Made by a program: the position numbers and the translations under genes
NCBI RefSeq assembly: GCF_004962245.1
Contig: NZ_SUHQ01000009.1
Span: forward strand, 124,001-188,000
Reading direction: 5' to 3'
Length of the DNA stretch: 64,000 bases
Origin: Mesorhizobium sp.
Lineage (GTDB): Bacteria > Pseudomonadota > Alphaproteobacteria > Rhizobiales > Rhizobiaceae
Shown here: piece by piece, positions 16,688-25,691 of the stretch
Layout of the letters: each line of letters opens with the position of its first letter
Position numbering within the stretch: the stretch's first letter is position 1
Notes under the pieces: generated by a model
Told to the model about the DNA's origin: nothing
Database searches by the model: none
Seen by the model: the letters and a program-made list of their open reading frames with translations, nothing else

Positions 16688-18201
16688 TGAACAACCACAT
16701 GTTCGACGCCGTGCGCAGCGCGACCGCCGCGCGCGATGCGGCCTTTATCATCACGGCGGACGGAAGCGTGTGGACCTATGGCGACATGCTCGACTTTTCG
16801 GGCCGCCTTGCCGGCCGACTCCTGGCGCTGGGCGTAAAACCCGGCGACCGGGTCGCCGTGCAGGTCGAGAAAAGTCCCGAAGCGTTGATGCTTTACCTCG
16901 CCTGCCTGCGCGCCGGCGCGGTCTACCTGCCGCTCAACACCGCCTACACGCTCGCCGAGCTCGATTATTTCATCGGCGACGCCGAACCGGCCCTGGTCGT
17001 GGTGCCGCCGACCTCGGCCGCCGGCGTGGGGCCGGTAGCGGCAGCCCACGGGGCGAGGCTCGAAACGCTCGACAATCGCGGCGGCGGTTCGCTGCTCGAC
17101 GGTATCGACGGCTTCTCCGCCGGATTCGCCGACGCGGCGCGCGGTCCCGATGACCTCGCCGCCATCCTCTACACGTCGGGCACGACCGGCCGGTCGAAGG
17201 GCGCCATGCTGACGCACGACAATCTGCTGTCGAACGCGATGACGCTGCGGGATCATTGGCGCTTCACGGCGCGGGACCGGCTGATCCACGCGCTGCCGAT
17301 CTTCCACACCCACGGGCTGTTCGTCGCCTCGAACGTTATCCTGCTCGCCGGCGCATCGATGTTTTTTCTGCCGAAGTTCGACGCCGACGAAGCGTTGCGC
17401 CTGATGGCCACCGCGACAGCGATGATGGGCGTGCCGACCTTCTATGTCCGGCTGGTCCAGCATCCCGGCCTGACGCGGGAGGCGACCGCCGGGATGCGGC
17501 TCTTCGTATCCGGTTCGGCGCCGCTACTCGCGGAGACGCACCGGCTTTTCAGCGAGAAGACCGGCCACGCTATCCTCGAACGCTACGGCATGACCGAAAC
17601 GAACATGAACACGTCGAACCCATATGATGGTGAGCGCGTGGCCGGCACGGTCGGCTTCCCGCTTCCGGGCGTCGACCTGAGGATTGTCGACCCCGAGACA
17701 GGCGTGACCGTGGCCCAAGGCGAGACGGGGATGATCGAGGTTCGTGGCCCCAACGTGTTCAAGGGCTACTGGCGCATGCCGGAAAAGACAGCCGCCGAGT
17801 TCCGCTCCGACGGCTTTTTCATCACCGGCGATCTCGGTCTGGTCGACGGTCGCGGCTATGTCCACATCGTCGGTCGGGGCAAGGACCTCGTGATCTCCGG
17901 CGGCTACAATATCTATCCCAAGGAGGTCGAGTCCGAGATCGACCAGTTGTCCGGCGTGGTCGAGAGCGCCGTGATCGGCGTGCCGCATCCTGATTTCGGC
18001 GAGGGCGTTACCGCCGTGATCGTCAAGCAGCCTGACGCCGCGATCGATGAAGCGGTGGTGCTGGATGGGCTGAAGTCGCGGCTGGCGCGCTACAAGCAGC
18101 CGAAGAAAGTGCTGTTCGTCGAAGACTTGCCGCGCAACACGATGGGTAAGGTGCAGAAGAACGTGCTGCGCGAGCGCTACAAGAATCTCTACAGCGGCTG
18201 A
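16687..18201 (+). CDS. matB: Malonyl-CoA synthetase (malonate-CoA ligase)
   Basis: A 504-residue AMP-forming acyl-CoA synthetase. Motifs: ILYTSGTTGRSKG (about residue 160), the conserved YGMTETNMN (about 299), ITGDLG (about 380), GRGKDLVISGGYNIYP and the C-terminal PRNTMGKVQKN with the catalytic lysine. The order next to malonyl-CoA decarboxylase and the TRAP transporter identifies it as MatB, making malonyl-CoA from malonate, CoA and ATP. Start ATG 16687 shares a base with the matA stop (TGATG); a GTG one codon earlier is possible. The decayed dehydrogenase on the other strand overlaps its 3' end by 13 bp. Confidence 0.92.
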   Translation: MNNHMFDAVRSATAARDAAFIITADGSVWTYGDMLDFSGRLAGRLLALGVKPGDRVAVQVEKSPEALMLYLACLRAGAVYLPLNTAYTLAELDYFIGDAEPALVVVPPTSAAGVGPVAAAHGARLETLDNRGGGSLLDGIDGFSAGFADAARGPDDLAAILYTSGTTGRSKGAMLTHDNLLSNAMTLRDHWRFTARDRLIHALPIFHTHGLFVASNVILLAGASMFFLPKFDADEALRLMATATAMMGVPTFYVRLVQHPGLTREATAGMRLFVSGSAPLLAETHRLFSEKTGHAILERYGMTETNMNTSNPYDGERVAGTVGFPLPGVDLRIVDPETGVTVAQGETGMIEVRGPNVFKGYWRMPEKTAAEFRSDGFFITGDLGLVDGRGYVHIVGRGKDLVISGGYNIYPKEVESEIDQLSGVVESAVIGVPHPDFGEGVTAVIVKQPDAAIDEAVVLDGLKSRLARYKQPKKVLFVEDLPRNTMGKVQKNVLRERYKNLYSG

Positions 18202-18680
18202 ACCCGACGGAAGCGCAGGTTCCGTCGAGTGAGTTCGCTGACCGAGGTGCAGCCCATCAGCTTCATGCCACGCTCGATCTCGATGTGCATCAATTCCAGC
18301 GCGCGTTCGACGCCGCGCTGCCCGGCGGCCGCCAAGGGGAACAGATAGTAGCGGCCCAATCCGACGGCCTTTGTGCCCAGCGAAAGCGCCTTGAGAACGT
18401 GGGTGCCGCGCCGCACGCCACCATCCATCATCACGTCGATTCTGTCTCCCACCGCATCGACGATCTCGGCAAGCTGGTCGAACGCGGTACGCGAGCCGTC
18501 GAGTTGGCGACCGCCGTGACTGGAGAGGACATTCCGGTGCAGCCAATCTCGACCGCACGCTTGGCATCCTCGACCGACATGATGCCTTTCAGGCAGAATT
18601 GTCCGCCCCAGTGCTGCAACGATAGACACCGCAACGGGTCGACCCAGCCGTGGGGAGAAGGTCGGCTTTGGAGACGTAGC
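18189..18680 (-). pseudogene. FMN-dependent alpha-hydroxy-acid dehydrogenase (lactate dehydrogenase type), C-terminal relic
   Basis: Two minus-strand frames together give the C-terminal third of an LldD/mandelate-dehydrogenase-type enzyme: WGGQFCLKGIMSVEDAKRA, then after a frame change near 18530 LSSHGGRQLDGSR, DRIDVMMDGGVRRGTHVLK, GTKAVGLGRYYLFPLA and GCTSVSELTRRNLRFR. The SxHGGRQ active-site His/Arg and the FMN phosphate loop are present, but the N-terminal two thirds are missing. One lost base near 18530-18532 explains the shift. It is a clear gene remnant between the malonate operon and the TauE/SafE gene. Confidence 0.85.
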
Positions 18681-18852
18681 GGCAAGGTCGGCAATTGACG
18701 ATACCATACGACTTGGAAGGTCCCGTTCGTCGTCACCATTGTTGATGCCAGGCGTTTGGTGAATTGTGGAAGCATAAGGACAGAATTGCATGCGTTGCAG
18801 GCAGCGGGTTGCCCTTTCGCCAATTACGGCCCGCACTTTGTTGGAGAGCCGA

Positions 18853-19629
18853 ATGCAAGACTTCATTCTCTTCGCGCTCGTGGGGTTTGTAGGCCAAGCC
18901 GTGGACGGGGCTCTCGGCATGGCCTACGGCGTGGTTTGCTCGACAACGCTGCTGGGATTTGGCGTGTCTCCTGCACACGCTTCGGCTTCAGTTCACGCGG
19001 CTGAACTGTTTACCACCGCGGCCTCCGGTTCGGCTCACATCTATCACCGCAACATCGACTGGAAACTTTTCTGGCGGCTGATGCCGTTTGGCGTGCTCGG
19101 CGGCGTTCTCGGCGCTTTTGTGCTGACGTCGTTTGAAGGGGCCATCATGAGGCCGTATGTGACCACATACCTTGCGCTCGTCGGAGCCTGGCTCCTGTTC
19201 CGCTCGTTCCGGCGAATCCCAAGCAAGCCGATCCCTGTAGGCGCGGTAGCTCCTCTCGGACTTGGCGGCGGATTTCTCGACGCCGCAGGGGGTGGCGGAT
19301 GGGGACCCATGGTGACGACAGGCCTTCTCGGTTTTGGCGGGACGCCGCGCTACGTCATCGGCACGGTAAATGCCAGCGAGTTCCTCATCACGCTCTCGGT
19401 GTCTCTAACCTTCCTGTTTGCGTTGCTGACCGGCCATTGGGAGGAGGCAGGAGAGCTGACAGAAAATCTAGTTCCCGTTGCCGGCCTGATCCTTGGCGGC
19501 GTGGTCGCAGCGCCGATTGCCGGATTGGTAGTGAAGTCAATCGCGGAAGAGACGCTTCTCGGGCTGGTTGGTGTTCTCATCATAATGCTGGCAGGCTGGC
19601 AAACCGCGGAACTGCTGGAAATGGTGTAA
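18853..19629 (+). CDS. TauE/SafE-family sulfite/anion exporter permease
   Basis: A 258-residue membrane protein with about eight hydrophobic segments in two homologous halves, each marked by a Gly-rich motif (VGQAVDGALGMAYG near residue 11 and GGGFLDAAGGGGWGPM near 138), the hallmark of TauE/SafE (DUF81). Members move sulfite, sulfoacetate or other small organosulfur anions across the inner membrane. Start ATG 18853 is supported by GGAGAG at 18843-18848; an upstream in-frame start is less likely. No sulfur-metabolism gene is adjacent, so the substrate is open. Confidence 0.85.
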   Translation: MQDFILFALVGFVGQAVDGALGMAYGVVCSTTLLGFGVSPAHASASVHAAELFTTAASGSAHIYHRNIDWKLFWRLMPFGVLGGVLGAFVLTSFEGAIMRPYVTTYLALVGAWLLFRSFRRIPSKPIPVGAVAPLGLGGGFLDAAGGGGWGPMVTTGLLGFGGTPRYVIGTVNASEFLITLSVSLTFLFALLTGHWEEAGELTENLVPVAGLILGGVVAAPIAGLVVKSIAEETLLGLVGVLIIMLAGWQTAELLEMV

Positions 19630-19880
19630 AAAGCCGACGTCGTGAAACTCCAGCTCGCATGCCCGGCAATCCGCGGTGTGCATTCGGGGGACCACACATG
19701 ATGTCGTCCCTTGACAGGATTCGCGGCCCTTCCAAGCCGAGGGCAGCGCGTCGAGGCGATTGAGGGTATGACCGTCGTGCCTGCGCTGGAAGCTGTCGGC
19801 GAGTTAGGATTTCGACCCTGTAGAGTTTGACCGTGTTGCTCACCGGGCAGAGGGACCAATCCTTTGGCGCAAGCGCCAGC

Positions 19881-20288
19881 TTATTCTGGCGTGTGGCAGA
19901 CCGCCTCGACGTTAAAGCCATCCGGATCGATCACGAACGCCGCGTAATAGGTTGGATGATAATGTGCTCTGATGCCCGGCGGGCCGTTGTCACGTCCGCC
20001 ATGCGCCATAGCGGCGGCGTAATAGGCGTCAACAGCGGCCCGGTTTTCGGCCGCAAAAGCGATGTGGATGCCCGTCCCGCGAGCGCCGTCCGTCGCGACA
20101 TGATGGACGTCGTTGGACAGCCAGAAGAAAGGCTTGCCATCCTTCCCATAGCCGATGCCGTGATAGCCGCCGCTTTCTTCGGGGGTCACTTCCATCATGG
20201 TCGCGACGCCGAGCGGCGTGAGCGCGGCATCATAAAAACGGCGAGAGGATTCGAAGTCGCGTGCACTGATGCCCATGTGATCGATCAT
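19881..20288 (-). CDS. VOC-family protein (glyoxalase/dioxygenase fold)
   Basis: A 135-residue single-domain vicinal-oxygen-chelate protein: MIDHMGISARDFESSRRFYD at the N-terminus, an internal HIAFAAENRAAVDAYY strand-helix, and AAFVIDPDGFNVEAVCH at the end. The His at residue 4, a second His (near 75) and the terminal Glu (near 130) form a plausible metal triad. The role is unknown; relatives include lactoylglutathione lyases and fosfomycin-resistance-like enzymes. Start ATG 20288 fits the family length; in-frame codons upstream would add an atypical tail. Confidence 0.8.
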   Translation of the reverse strand: MIDHMGISARDFESSRRFYDAALTPLGVATMMEVTPEESGGYHGIGYGKDGKPFFWLSNDVHHVATDGARGTGIHIAFAAENRAAVDAYYAAAMAHGGRDNGPPGIRAHYHPTYYAAFVIDPDGFNVEAVCHTPE

Positions 20289-20566
20289 GACCCTGTCCTT
20301 CTTCGGCAAATCCCGCGCAGCTTGTAGTCGATTCGGCTGAAGAACGGATTGAGCAGGATCAATATTCTCGAAATGTCTCAAATTCACCGGGGATTCTCCA
20401 TGCAACGAAGGAACCCGACATGTTTCGATTTTGCACTACAGGAAAGAACGTGCACGGGACCGGACGCTTACAATCCGTGGAACGGGCAGAGGTAAACTCG
20501 TTTCCCAAATGGAACGAAGAGACCCTTTTGTTGTTTGGCTTCCTTGGACAACCGGAGGCCAGGTCG

Positions 20567-21076
20567 ATGAAGAAATTGCTTGCAACAACAGGTTTGGCAC
20601 TGGCAGTCGCGGTGCCTGCAGCGGCCCAGGACACCGCGACTGCGAAAGCCGAATTCGTCAACATGGCTGGCGAGAAGAACGGAACGGCCACGCTGACCGA
20701 GACGGCGCAGGGTGTGCTGATAGCGTTGGAGGTGCCGGGACTGCCGGCGGGCGAATGGATCGCGTTCCATGTTCATGAAACTGGAAAGTGCGATCATCAG
20801 ACCGGCCATGACTCGGCAGGTGGGCACTTCAATCCGACAAATGCCGAACATGGATATCTCACAGCAAAGGGCCCGCATGCGGGCGATATGCCAAATCAGC
20901 GGGTCGGCGCCGACGGCGTTTTGCGTGCCCAGGCTTTCAACAGCATGGTCAAGCTGGATGGTGGAGAAACGGCGATACGAGGCAAGGCATTGATGATCCA
21001 CGGCGGACAGGACGACTATAAAAGCCAACCTGCCGGCGATGCCGGAAAACGTCAGGCCTGCGCCGTGATTGAATGA
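20567..21076 (+). CDS. sodC: Periplasmic Cu/Zn superoxide dismutase
   Basis: A 169-residue protein with a signal peptide (MKKLLATTGLALAVAVPAAA, cleavage before QDT). The mature Cu/Zn SOD domain has copper ligands in AFHVHETGKC, zinc-loop and bridging histidines in GGHFNPTNAEHG and GPHAGDMPN, the DDY segment (HGGQDDYKSQPAG) and a C-terminal CAVIE with the disulfide-forming Cys. The usual GxRIACGVI ending is slightly altered (GKRQACAVIE). It removes superoxide in the periplasm. ATG 20567 is chosen because it opens the signal peptide and has GGAGG 9 nt upstream. Confidence 0.92.
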   Translation: MKKLLATTGLALAVAVPAAAQDTATAKAEFVNMAGEKNGTATLTETAQGVLIALEVPGLPAGEWIAFHVHETGKCDHQTGHDSAGGHFNPTNAEHGYLTAKGPHAGDMPNQRVGADGVLRAQAFNSMVKLDGGETAIRGKALMIHGGQDDYKSQPAGDAGKRQACAVIE

Positions 21077-21155
21077 GAAGCTCGCGAGCAGGGTAAGGAC
21101 CTGTCCGGCATATGATCTGACCGGATCTTCAGCCTCGGCAATCCTTTATTTCCGG

Positions 21156-23138
21156 CTACCCCAGCCTTGCTCGTGCCTTGGCCGTCCAGGCGTTGAACAG
21201 CCGGTCGGCGATGATGCCGATGAAGGCGATGGCCAGTCCGGCGACGATGCCGCGGCCGGAATCGGCCTTGGACAGCGCGATGAAGACCTCCTGGCCGAGA
21301 TCGCGCGTGCCGACCATGGCGCAGATGATGATCATCGCCAGCGCCATCAGGATCGTCTGGTTGACGCCGAGCATGATCTCGGGCAGCGCCAGCGGCAGCT
21401 GCACGCGCAGGAACGTCTGGCGCTTGGTGCAGCCCGACACCTTTGCCGCCTCGATCAGTGCCGGCGGCACCTGCCGGATGCCGTGATTGGTGTAGCGGAT
21501 GGCCGGCACCACCGCGAAGGCAACGGTCGCGATCATCGCCGTCACGTCGCCGACCCGGAACAGCATCACCACCGGAATGATGAAGCAGAACGACGGCAGC
21601 ACCTGCAGCGTGTCGATCACCGGGGTGACGATCTTCTCGACACGGTCGCTGCGCGATGCCATCAGCCCGATCGGGATGCCGATCAGGCAAGCGATGAAGG
21701 CCGAGATGCCGCACAGATAGACCGTTGCCATGGTCTTTTCCCAGAGCCCGGTCACCGCGCAGAAGGCGGTCAGCGCCGCGACCAGGGTGGCCAGGCGCAG
21801 GCCGCCAAGCTGGTAGCCGGCAAGGCCAAGCAGGAACACCGCGCCGAGCCACGGGAAACCCTCGCAGAAGGCGCGCACCGGGTTCAGCACGTTGAGGATG
21901 AGCGCCACGCGGAACGCCTCGATCGTGTCGAAGAAATTGATCGTGATCCAACTCACCGCCGCCTTCCACAGCGGCGCGGTGGTGAGGGTCATCGCCTTCG
22001 GCAATGCCGCGAACGCAGGCACGAACAAACCGAGCAGCGTGGTGGCGGTGAGAATAGCGATGGCCAGCGTCAGATTGGGGTAGCGCCGCCAGAAGATTGG
22101 GCTCACCTCCTGATAGGCATGGCCCTTGGCGTGATTGCGCGCGAGCGCCTGGCTCAGCCGATCGAGCGCGATCGCCAGCGCGACGATGGCGAGGCCGGCT
22201 TCCATCGCCTCGCCGACCTTCAGCGCGCGCAACGCCAAAAGCACGTCGTAGCCAAGGCCGCCGGCGCCGATCATCGAGGCGATGATGACCATGTTGAGCG
22301 CCAGCATGATCACCTGGTTGACGCCGACCATCAGCGTCGGGCGCGCCGACGGCAAGAGAACGCGCCACAGTTTCTGCCGCGCCGTGCAGCCGGCCATCTC
22401 GCTGAAATCGTCGATCTCGGACGGCACCCGCGACAGCCCCAGCATTGTCGCGCGCACCATCGGCGGCGTAGCGAAAATGGCCGTCGCGATCATCGCCGAA
22501 ACCGGACTGTTGCCGAACAGCAGCAGCATCGGGATCAGATAAGCGAAGGTCGGGATGGTCTGCATCAGGTCGAGGGCAGGGGAGATCAACAGCCTCTCCG
22601 CCCATGGCTTGCGCCACGCCCATATGCCGACGAACAATCCTGTGACGATGCAGAACGGCACGGCGATGGCGATCAGCCCGAGCGTCAGCATGGCGCTGGT
22701 CCATTGGCCGAACAGCGCGATGTAGAGGAAACAGCCGCCAACCAGCGCGCCGAGCTTCCAGCCGCCGGCGGCGCGTCCGGCCAGGAATGCAGCAATGCAG
22801 ACGCCAACCCAGGACAGGCGCGGCAAGACGATCATATTCGCGCCATGGCCGATCTTGAAATTCTTGGCCAGCAGACTGAGCGCGAAATCGAGCGGCACGC
22901 CGAGCACCGTGGTGATTGACCGCGTCAGCCAGGCCAGGTTCCGCTTCACCCAGTTCATCAGTGCGCTGACCCAGTCGGCGACGGGAACGACTGCGCTGGC
23001 CGGATAATTGACCGCCCAAGGCAGCCTGTCCTGCAGCAGGAACACGACAAGCACGGCGGCAAGGGCGCAGGCCCAGACCACCAGCCAGATCTGAACCGGC
23101 CGCGATCTCGCTTCGTTGGTGCTTGCCGTCACCGTCAT
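21156..23138 (-). CDS. Glycine betaine/TMAO-type ABC transporter permease, two fused permease domains
   Basis: A 660-residue inner-membrane protein with two consecutive ProW-like permease units. Each has its own EAA-type ATPase-contact loop: EMAGCTARQKLWRVLLPSA (about residue 265) in the first half and KVSGCTKRQTFLRVQLPLA (about 580) in the second. Each also has a matching GVNQ...MLA segment just after the loop. Ordinary ProW proteins (about 280-350 residues) have one unit and dimerise; here the two halves are joined. It forms an operon with the ATPase (ATGA overlap at 23135-23138) and binding protein upstream. The TMAO transporter TmoXWV of marine bacteria is of this general family, and methylamine genes lie 11 kb away, so TMAO or a betaine is the likely cargo. 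Confidence 0.85.
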   Translation of the reverse strand: MTVTASTNEARSRPVQIWLVVWACALAAVLVVFLLQDRLPWAVNYPASAVVPVADWVSALMNWVKRNLAWLTRSITTVLGVPLDFALSLLAKNFKIGHGANMIVLPRLSWVGVCIAAFLAGRAAGGWKLGALVGGCFLYIALFGQWTSAMLTLGLIAIAVPFCIVTGLFVGIWAWRKPWAERLLISPALDLMQTIPTFAYLIPMLLLFGNSPVSAMIATAIFATPPMVRATMLGLSRVPSEIDDFSEMAGCTARQKLWRVLLPSARPTLMVGVNQVIMLALNMVIIASMIGAGGLGYDVLLALRALKVGEAMEAGLAIVALAIALDRLSQALARNHAKGHAYQEVSPIFWRRYPNLTLAIAILTATTLLGLFVPAFAALPKAMTLTTAPLWKAAVSWITINFFDTIEAFRVALILNVLNPVRAFCEGFPWLGAVFLLGLAGYQLGGLRLATLVAALTAFCAVTGLWEKTMATVYLCGISAFIACLIGIPIGLMASRSDRVEKIVTPVIDTLQVLPSFCFIIPVVMLFRVGDVTAMIATVAFAVVPAIRYTNHGIRQVPPALIEAAKVSGCTKRQTFLRVQLPLALPEIMLGVNQTILMALAMIIICAMVGTRDLGQEVFIALSKADSGRGIVAGLAIAFIGIIADRLFNAWTAKARARLG

Positions 23139-24220
23139 GCGCCGGCTCCGGAGCGCTCGATGCCTGCCAGTAGATCGATCACCGCTTGCGGCGTGACTTC
23201 GCCGATCGGCTTGCCGGCGCCGTTGACCACCGCGAACGGCTTGCCGACTGAGACGATATCAGCCGAAAAACTGGCGATCTTGGCATCCGGCGCGACCACG
23301 CCGCCATGCTCAGTGCCGTCGCAGGCGCGCATCAGGCTTCGCGCCGAGATCACCTTGGCGCGGTCGACGTCGCGGGTGAATTCGGCGACATAGTCGGTCG
23401 CCGGATTGACCACCAATTCTTCCGGCGTGCCGATCTGGATGACCTCGCCGTCCTTCATGATGGCGATGCGGTCGGCCAGCCGGATGGCTTCGTCGAAATC
23501 ATGGGTGATGAAGACGATGGTCTTGTGCAGCATGGTCTGCAGCCGCATCAGCTCGTCCTGCATCTCGCGGCGGATCAGCGGATCGAGCGCCGAGAACGGC
23601 TCGTCGAGGAACCAGATCTCCGGCTTGGTGGCGAGGCTGCGGGCGATGCCGACACGCTGCTGCTGGCCGCCGGAAAGCTCGCGCGGATAGAAATGCTCGC
23701 GGCCGCGCAAGCCGACAAGCTCGATGACCTCGCGTGCCCGCTTTTCGCGCGTCGGCCGGTCCTGCCCCTGGATGCCCAGTGGAAAGGCGATGTTCTCCAG
23801 CACGTTCAGATGCGGCAGCAGGGCGAAATTCTGGAACACCATGCCCATGCGGTGGCGCCGCAACTCGATCAGCGCGGCATCGGAGATCTTGAGGAGATCC
23901 TTGCCCTCGAATTCGACCTTGCCATGCGTCGGCTCGACCAGCCGCGACATGCAGCGCACCAGCGTCGATTTGCCGGAGCCGGACAGGCCCATGATGATGA
24001 AGATCTCGCCCTGGCGGATTTCGAGGTCGACGGCGCGCACGGCACCGACCAGCCCGGCGGCCGCGACATCCGTCATGCTGGCCTTGCCGTCGCGCTGGCG
24101 GATGAAATTGACGGCGTTCGCCCCGAACAGCTTCCAGACGTTGCGGCAGGCGAGCTTTATCGGGCGGGCATCCCTCGGCGGGCCTGCCGCTTGCTGCACC
24201 TGTTCAGTCGTATCGGCCAT
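23135..24220 (-). CDS. Glycine betaine/TMAO-type ABC transporter ATPase
   Basis: A 361-residue ATPase of the ProV/OpuAA type. Walker A is GLSGSGKST (about residue 80), the signature LSGGQQQRVGIARSL follows at about 181, Walker B is EIWFLDEPF, and the switch His sits in VFITHDFDEAI. Residues 280-361 form a regulatory C-terminal region resembling a CBS-like module. The N-terminal extension with KLFG is typical of quaternary-amine transporters. Start ATG 24220 agrees with family length. It follows the binding-protein gene after a 75-bp gap holding a perfect hairpin (24247-24274). Confidence 0.88.
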   Translation of the reverse strand: MADTTEQVQQAAGPPRDARPIKLACRNVWKLFGANAVNFIRQRDGKASMTDVAAAGLVGAVRAVDLEIRQGEIFIIMGLSGSGKSTLVRCMSRLVEPTHGKVEFEGKDLLKISDAALIELRRHRMGMVFQNFALLPHLNVLENIAFPLGIQGQDRPTREKRAREVIELVGLRGREHFYPRELSGGQQQRVGIARSLATKPEIWFLDEPFSALDPLIRREMQDELMRLQTMLHKTIVFITHDFDEAIRLADRIAIMKDGEVIQIGTPEELVVNPATDYVAEFTRDVDRAKVISARSLMRACDGTEHGGVVAPDAKIASFSADIVSVGKPFAVVNGAGKPIGEVTPQAVIDLLAGIERSGAGA

Positions 24221-24246
24221 GCAATCGTCCTTCTGGAATATGGGAT

Positions 24247-24274
24247 AGAGACCCGGCCACAAAGGGCCGGGTCT
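24247..24274. repeat. Intra-operon hairpin between binding protein and ATPase genes
   Basis: Perfect 11-bp inverted repeat GAGACCCGGCC/GGCCGGGTCTC around the loop ACAAAG, directly after the binding-protein stop codon. A structure here can stabilise the upstream mRNA or partly terminate, giving excess binding protein over ATPase and permease. Confidence 0.7.
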
Positions 24275-24295
24275 CGCAGTTTCCAGTTGGAACGA

Positions 24296-25270
24296 TCACT
24301 CGGCCCAGGCTTTCCAGTCGGCTTCGTGGGCGGCGATCCAGGCAGCAGCGACGTCTTCCGGCGTCTTGCCGTCGAGGTCGATCTCGCCGCTCATCTTGTT
24401 GAGCTCTTCGGTATCGATCGTGTAGTTTTTCGCGACCTTGTAGGCGACCGGCCATTTGTCCTTCATGCCGGCCCAGGAGTATTTCCAGATCTCGCCATGC
24501 GGCTTGCCGCAGTCATACTTCTCATCGGGGTTCACGCCCCATTTCGGGTCGTTGTAGCACTCCGGCGTATAGTCGGGGAATTCGACCCATTCGCCCTTGT
24601 ACTTGGCCGGCGCCCAATGCGGCGAGTAGACCCACAGCATGATCGGCGCCTTGCGCTGATAGGCCGAATCCAGTTCGGCGAACATCGCCGCGTCGGTGCC
24701 GGCATGGATGACGGTGAAGGGCAGTTTCAGTGCCGCGGCACGCTCGTCGTCAAAACCTTCCCATGTCACGGGACCACCGAGATAGCGGCCGTTCGGCGCC
24801 GTTTCCGCGGTCGAGAAGGCCTCGGCGCATTTCGGGTCCTTCAGCGCTTCCCAGTTTGGCAGGCCCGGGCATTTCTCCTTCATGTATTCGGGATACCACC
24901 ATTCCTCCTTGGCCTTGGGCCCGAGCGCGCCGAGGCGTTCGGTCTGCCCGGTCGCATCCGAGGCCTTCATGGCTTCGCCGGCCGTCGTGTCCCAGAACTC
25001 CATGGCGACGACGAGGTCGCCATTGGTAAGGCCGGTGGTCAGGCTGGAGAGATAGTCGGCAGTCGGGTACTCGACCGTGTATCCAAGCTTTTCAAGGATC
25101 CCGCCGAGGATCTTTGCGTTCAGATTGACGCTGGTCCAGTCGAACAGCGCGATCTTTATCGGGTCGTTGGATTCTGGCGCAGCCGCATAGGCTGAAGGCG
25201 TCAACACGCTTGCCGTGGCAAGCGCGAAGGCTCCCATCGATAAACTCGAAATCATACTCCGAAGTGACAT
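24296..25270 (-). CDS. Quaternary-amine ABC transporter substrate-binding protein (OpuAC/ProX-like; possibly TMAO-binding)
   Basis: A 324-residue periplasmic protein with a signal peptide (cleavage near AYA-A, residue 29) and an OpuAC-type mature domain. It is rich in tryptophan (FDWTSVNL, EFWDTT, EEWWYPEYM, VTWEGF, LWVYSPHWAP), as expected for an aromatic box binding a trimethylammonium head group. Four cysteines (CPGLPNW, KCAEAF, PECYND, YDCGKPHG) may form disulfides. Start ATG 25270 has AGGAG 8-9 nt upstream. Given tmm and dmmDABC upstream, this set could be TmoX-like for TMAO; glycine betaine, choline or proline betaine are alternatives. Confidence 0.82.
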   Translation of the reverse strand: MSLRSMISSLSMGAFALATASVLTPSAYAAAPESNDPIKIALFDWTSVNLNAKILGGILEKLGYTVEYPTADYLSSLTTGLTNGDLVVAMEFWDTTAGEAMKASDATGQTERLGALGPKAKEEWWYPEYMKEKCPGLPNWEALKDPKCAEAFSTAETAPNGRYLGGPVTWEGFDDERAAALKLPFTVIHAGTDAAMFAELDSAYQRKAPIMLWVYSPHWAPAKYKGEWVEFPDYTPECYNDPKWGVNPDEKYDCGKPHGEIWKYSWAGMKDKWPVAYKVAKNYTIDTEELNKMSGEIDLDGKTPEDVAAAWIAAHEADWKAWAE

Positions 25271-25691
25271 GCTTGTTCTCCTGTCAAGCTGCGTGGAAGT
25301 TATCGTTCGTTCCCGTGTTGCGTGTTTTTTTTATTGTGTTGGAAAAGCTGGTCGTTGCGCAAGGCCATTGGCACCACATTGCTGTCGGCGCTGAAGCCGG
25401 CGCAGAGGGAACGGTCCCCAATTCGATGAGGATGTCGTGCGGGACGGGTTGCGTCATGGCTGCCGACGGGTCGCTGCGCAAGCGGCGATCCGCGTGTGGA
25501 TCGCCGGTCTTGCGGCGCTCAGGAACGTGCGAGCCATCAAGGTCCCATGATCTCGGCCGTCGGTCCGGCAAGCAGCGGCTCGCCGAAGCCATTTTCATGG
25601 GATGAAATTATATATACCAACGTTCATGTCGCGCAACGGATAACGCGGCGTGGATTGTGAAATTCGAACGGCGCACGCCGCCCGAGTATCC
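25271..25691. other. Intergenic region upstream of the quaternary-amine transporter operon
   Basis: This 421-bp gap has no convincing gene. It contains a perfect 9-bp inverted repeat (CGGCGATCC at 25483-25491, GGATCGCCG at 25498-25506), a T-rich stretch near 25325, and on the minus strand a TATAAT box (25607-25612) preceded by TTGCGC after 18 bp. If that promoter is used, the transporter mRNA would have a leader of over 300 nt. Confidence 0.4.

Noticed and set aside
21069..22919. 616-codon plus-strand open frame opposite the double permease
   Set aside because: Antisense shadow of a well supported membrane protein, with highly repetitive charged composition.
23306..25195. 629-codon plus-strand open frame opposite the ABC ATPase and binding-protein genes
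   Set aside because: Shadow of two clear transporter genes.
25284..25598. 104-codon minus-strand open frame in the 25.3-25.7 kb gap
   Set aside because: No ribosome site, no family resemblance and atypical composition; treated as non-coding leader.
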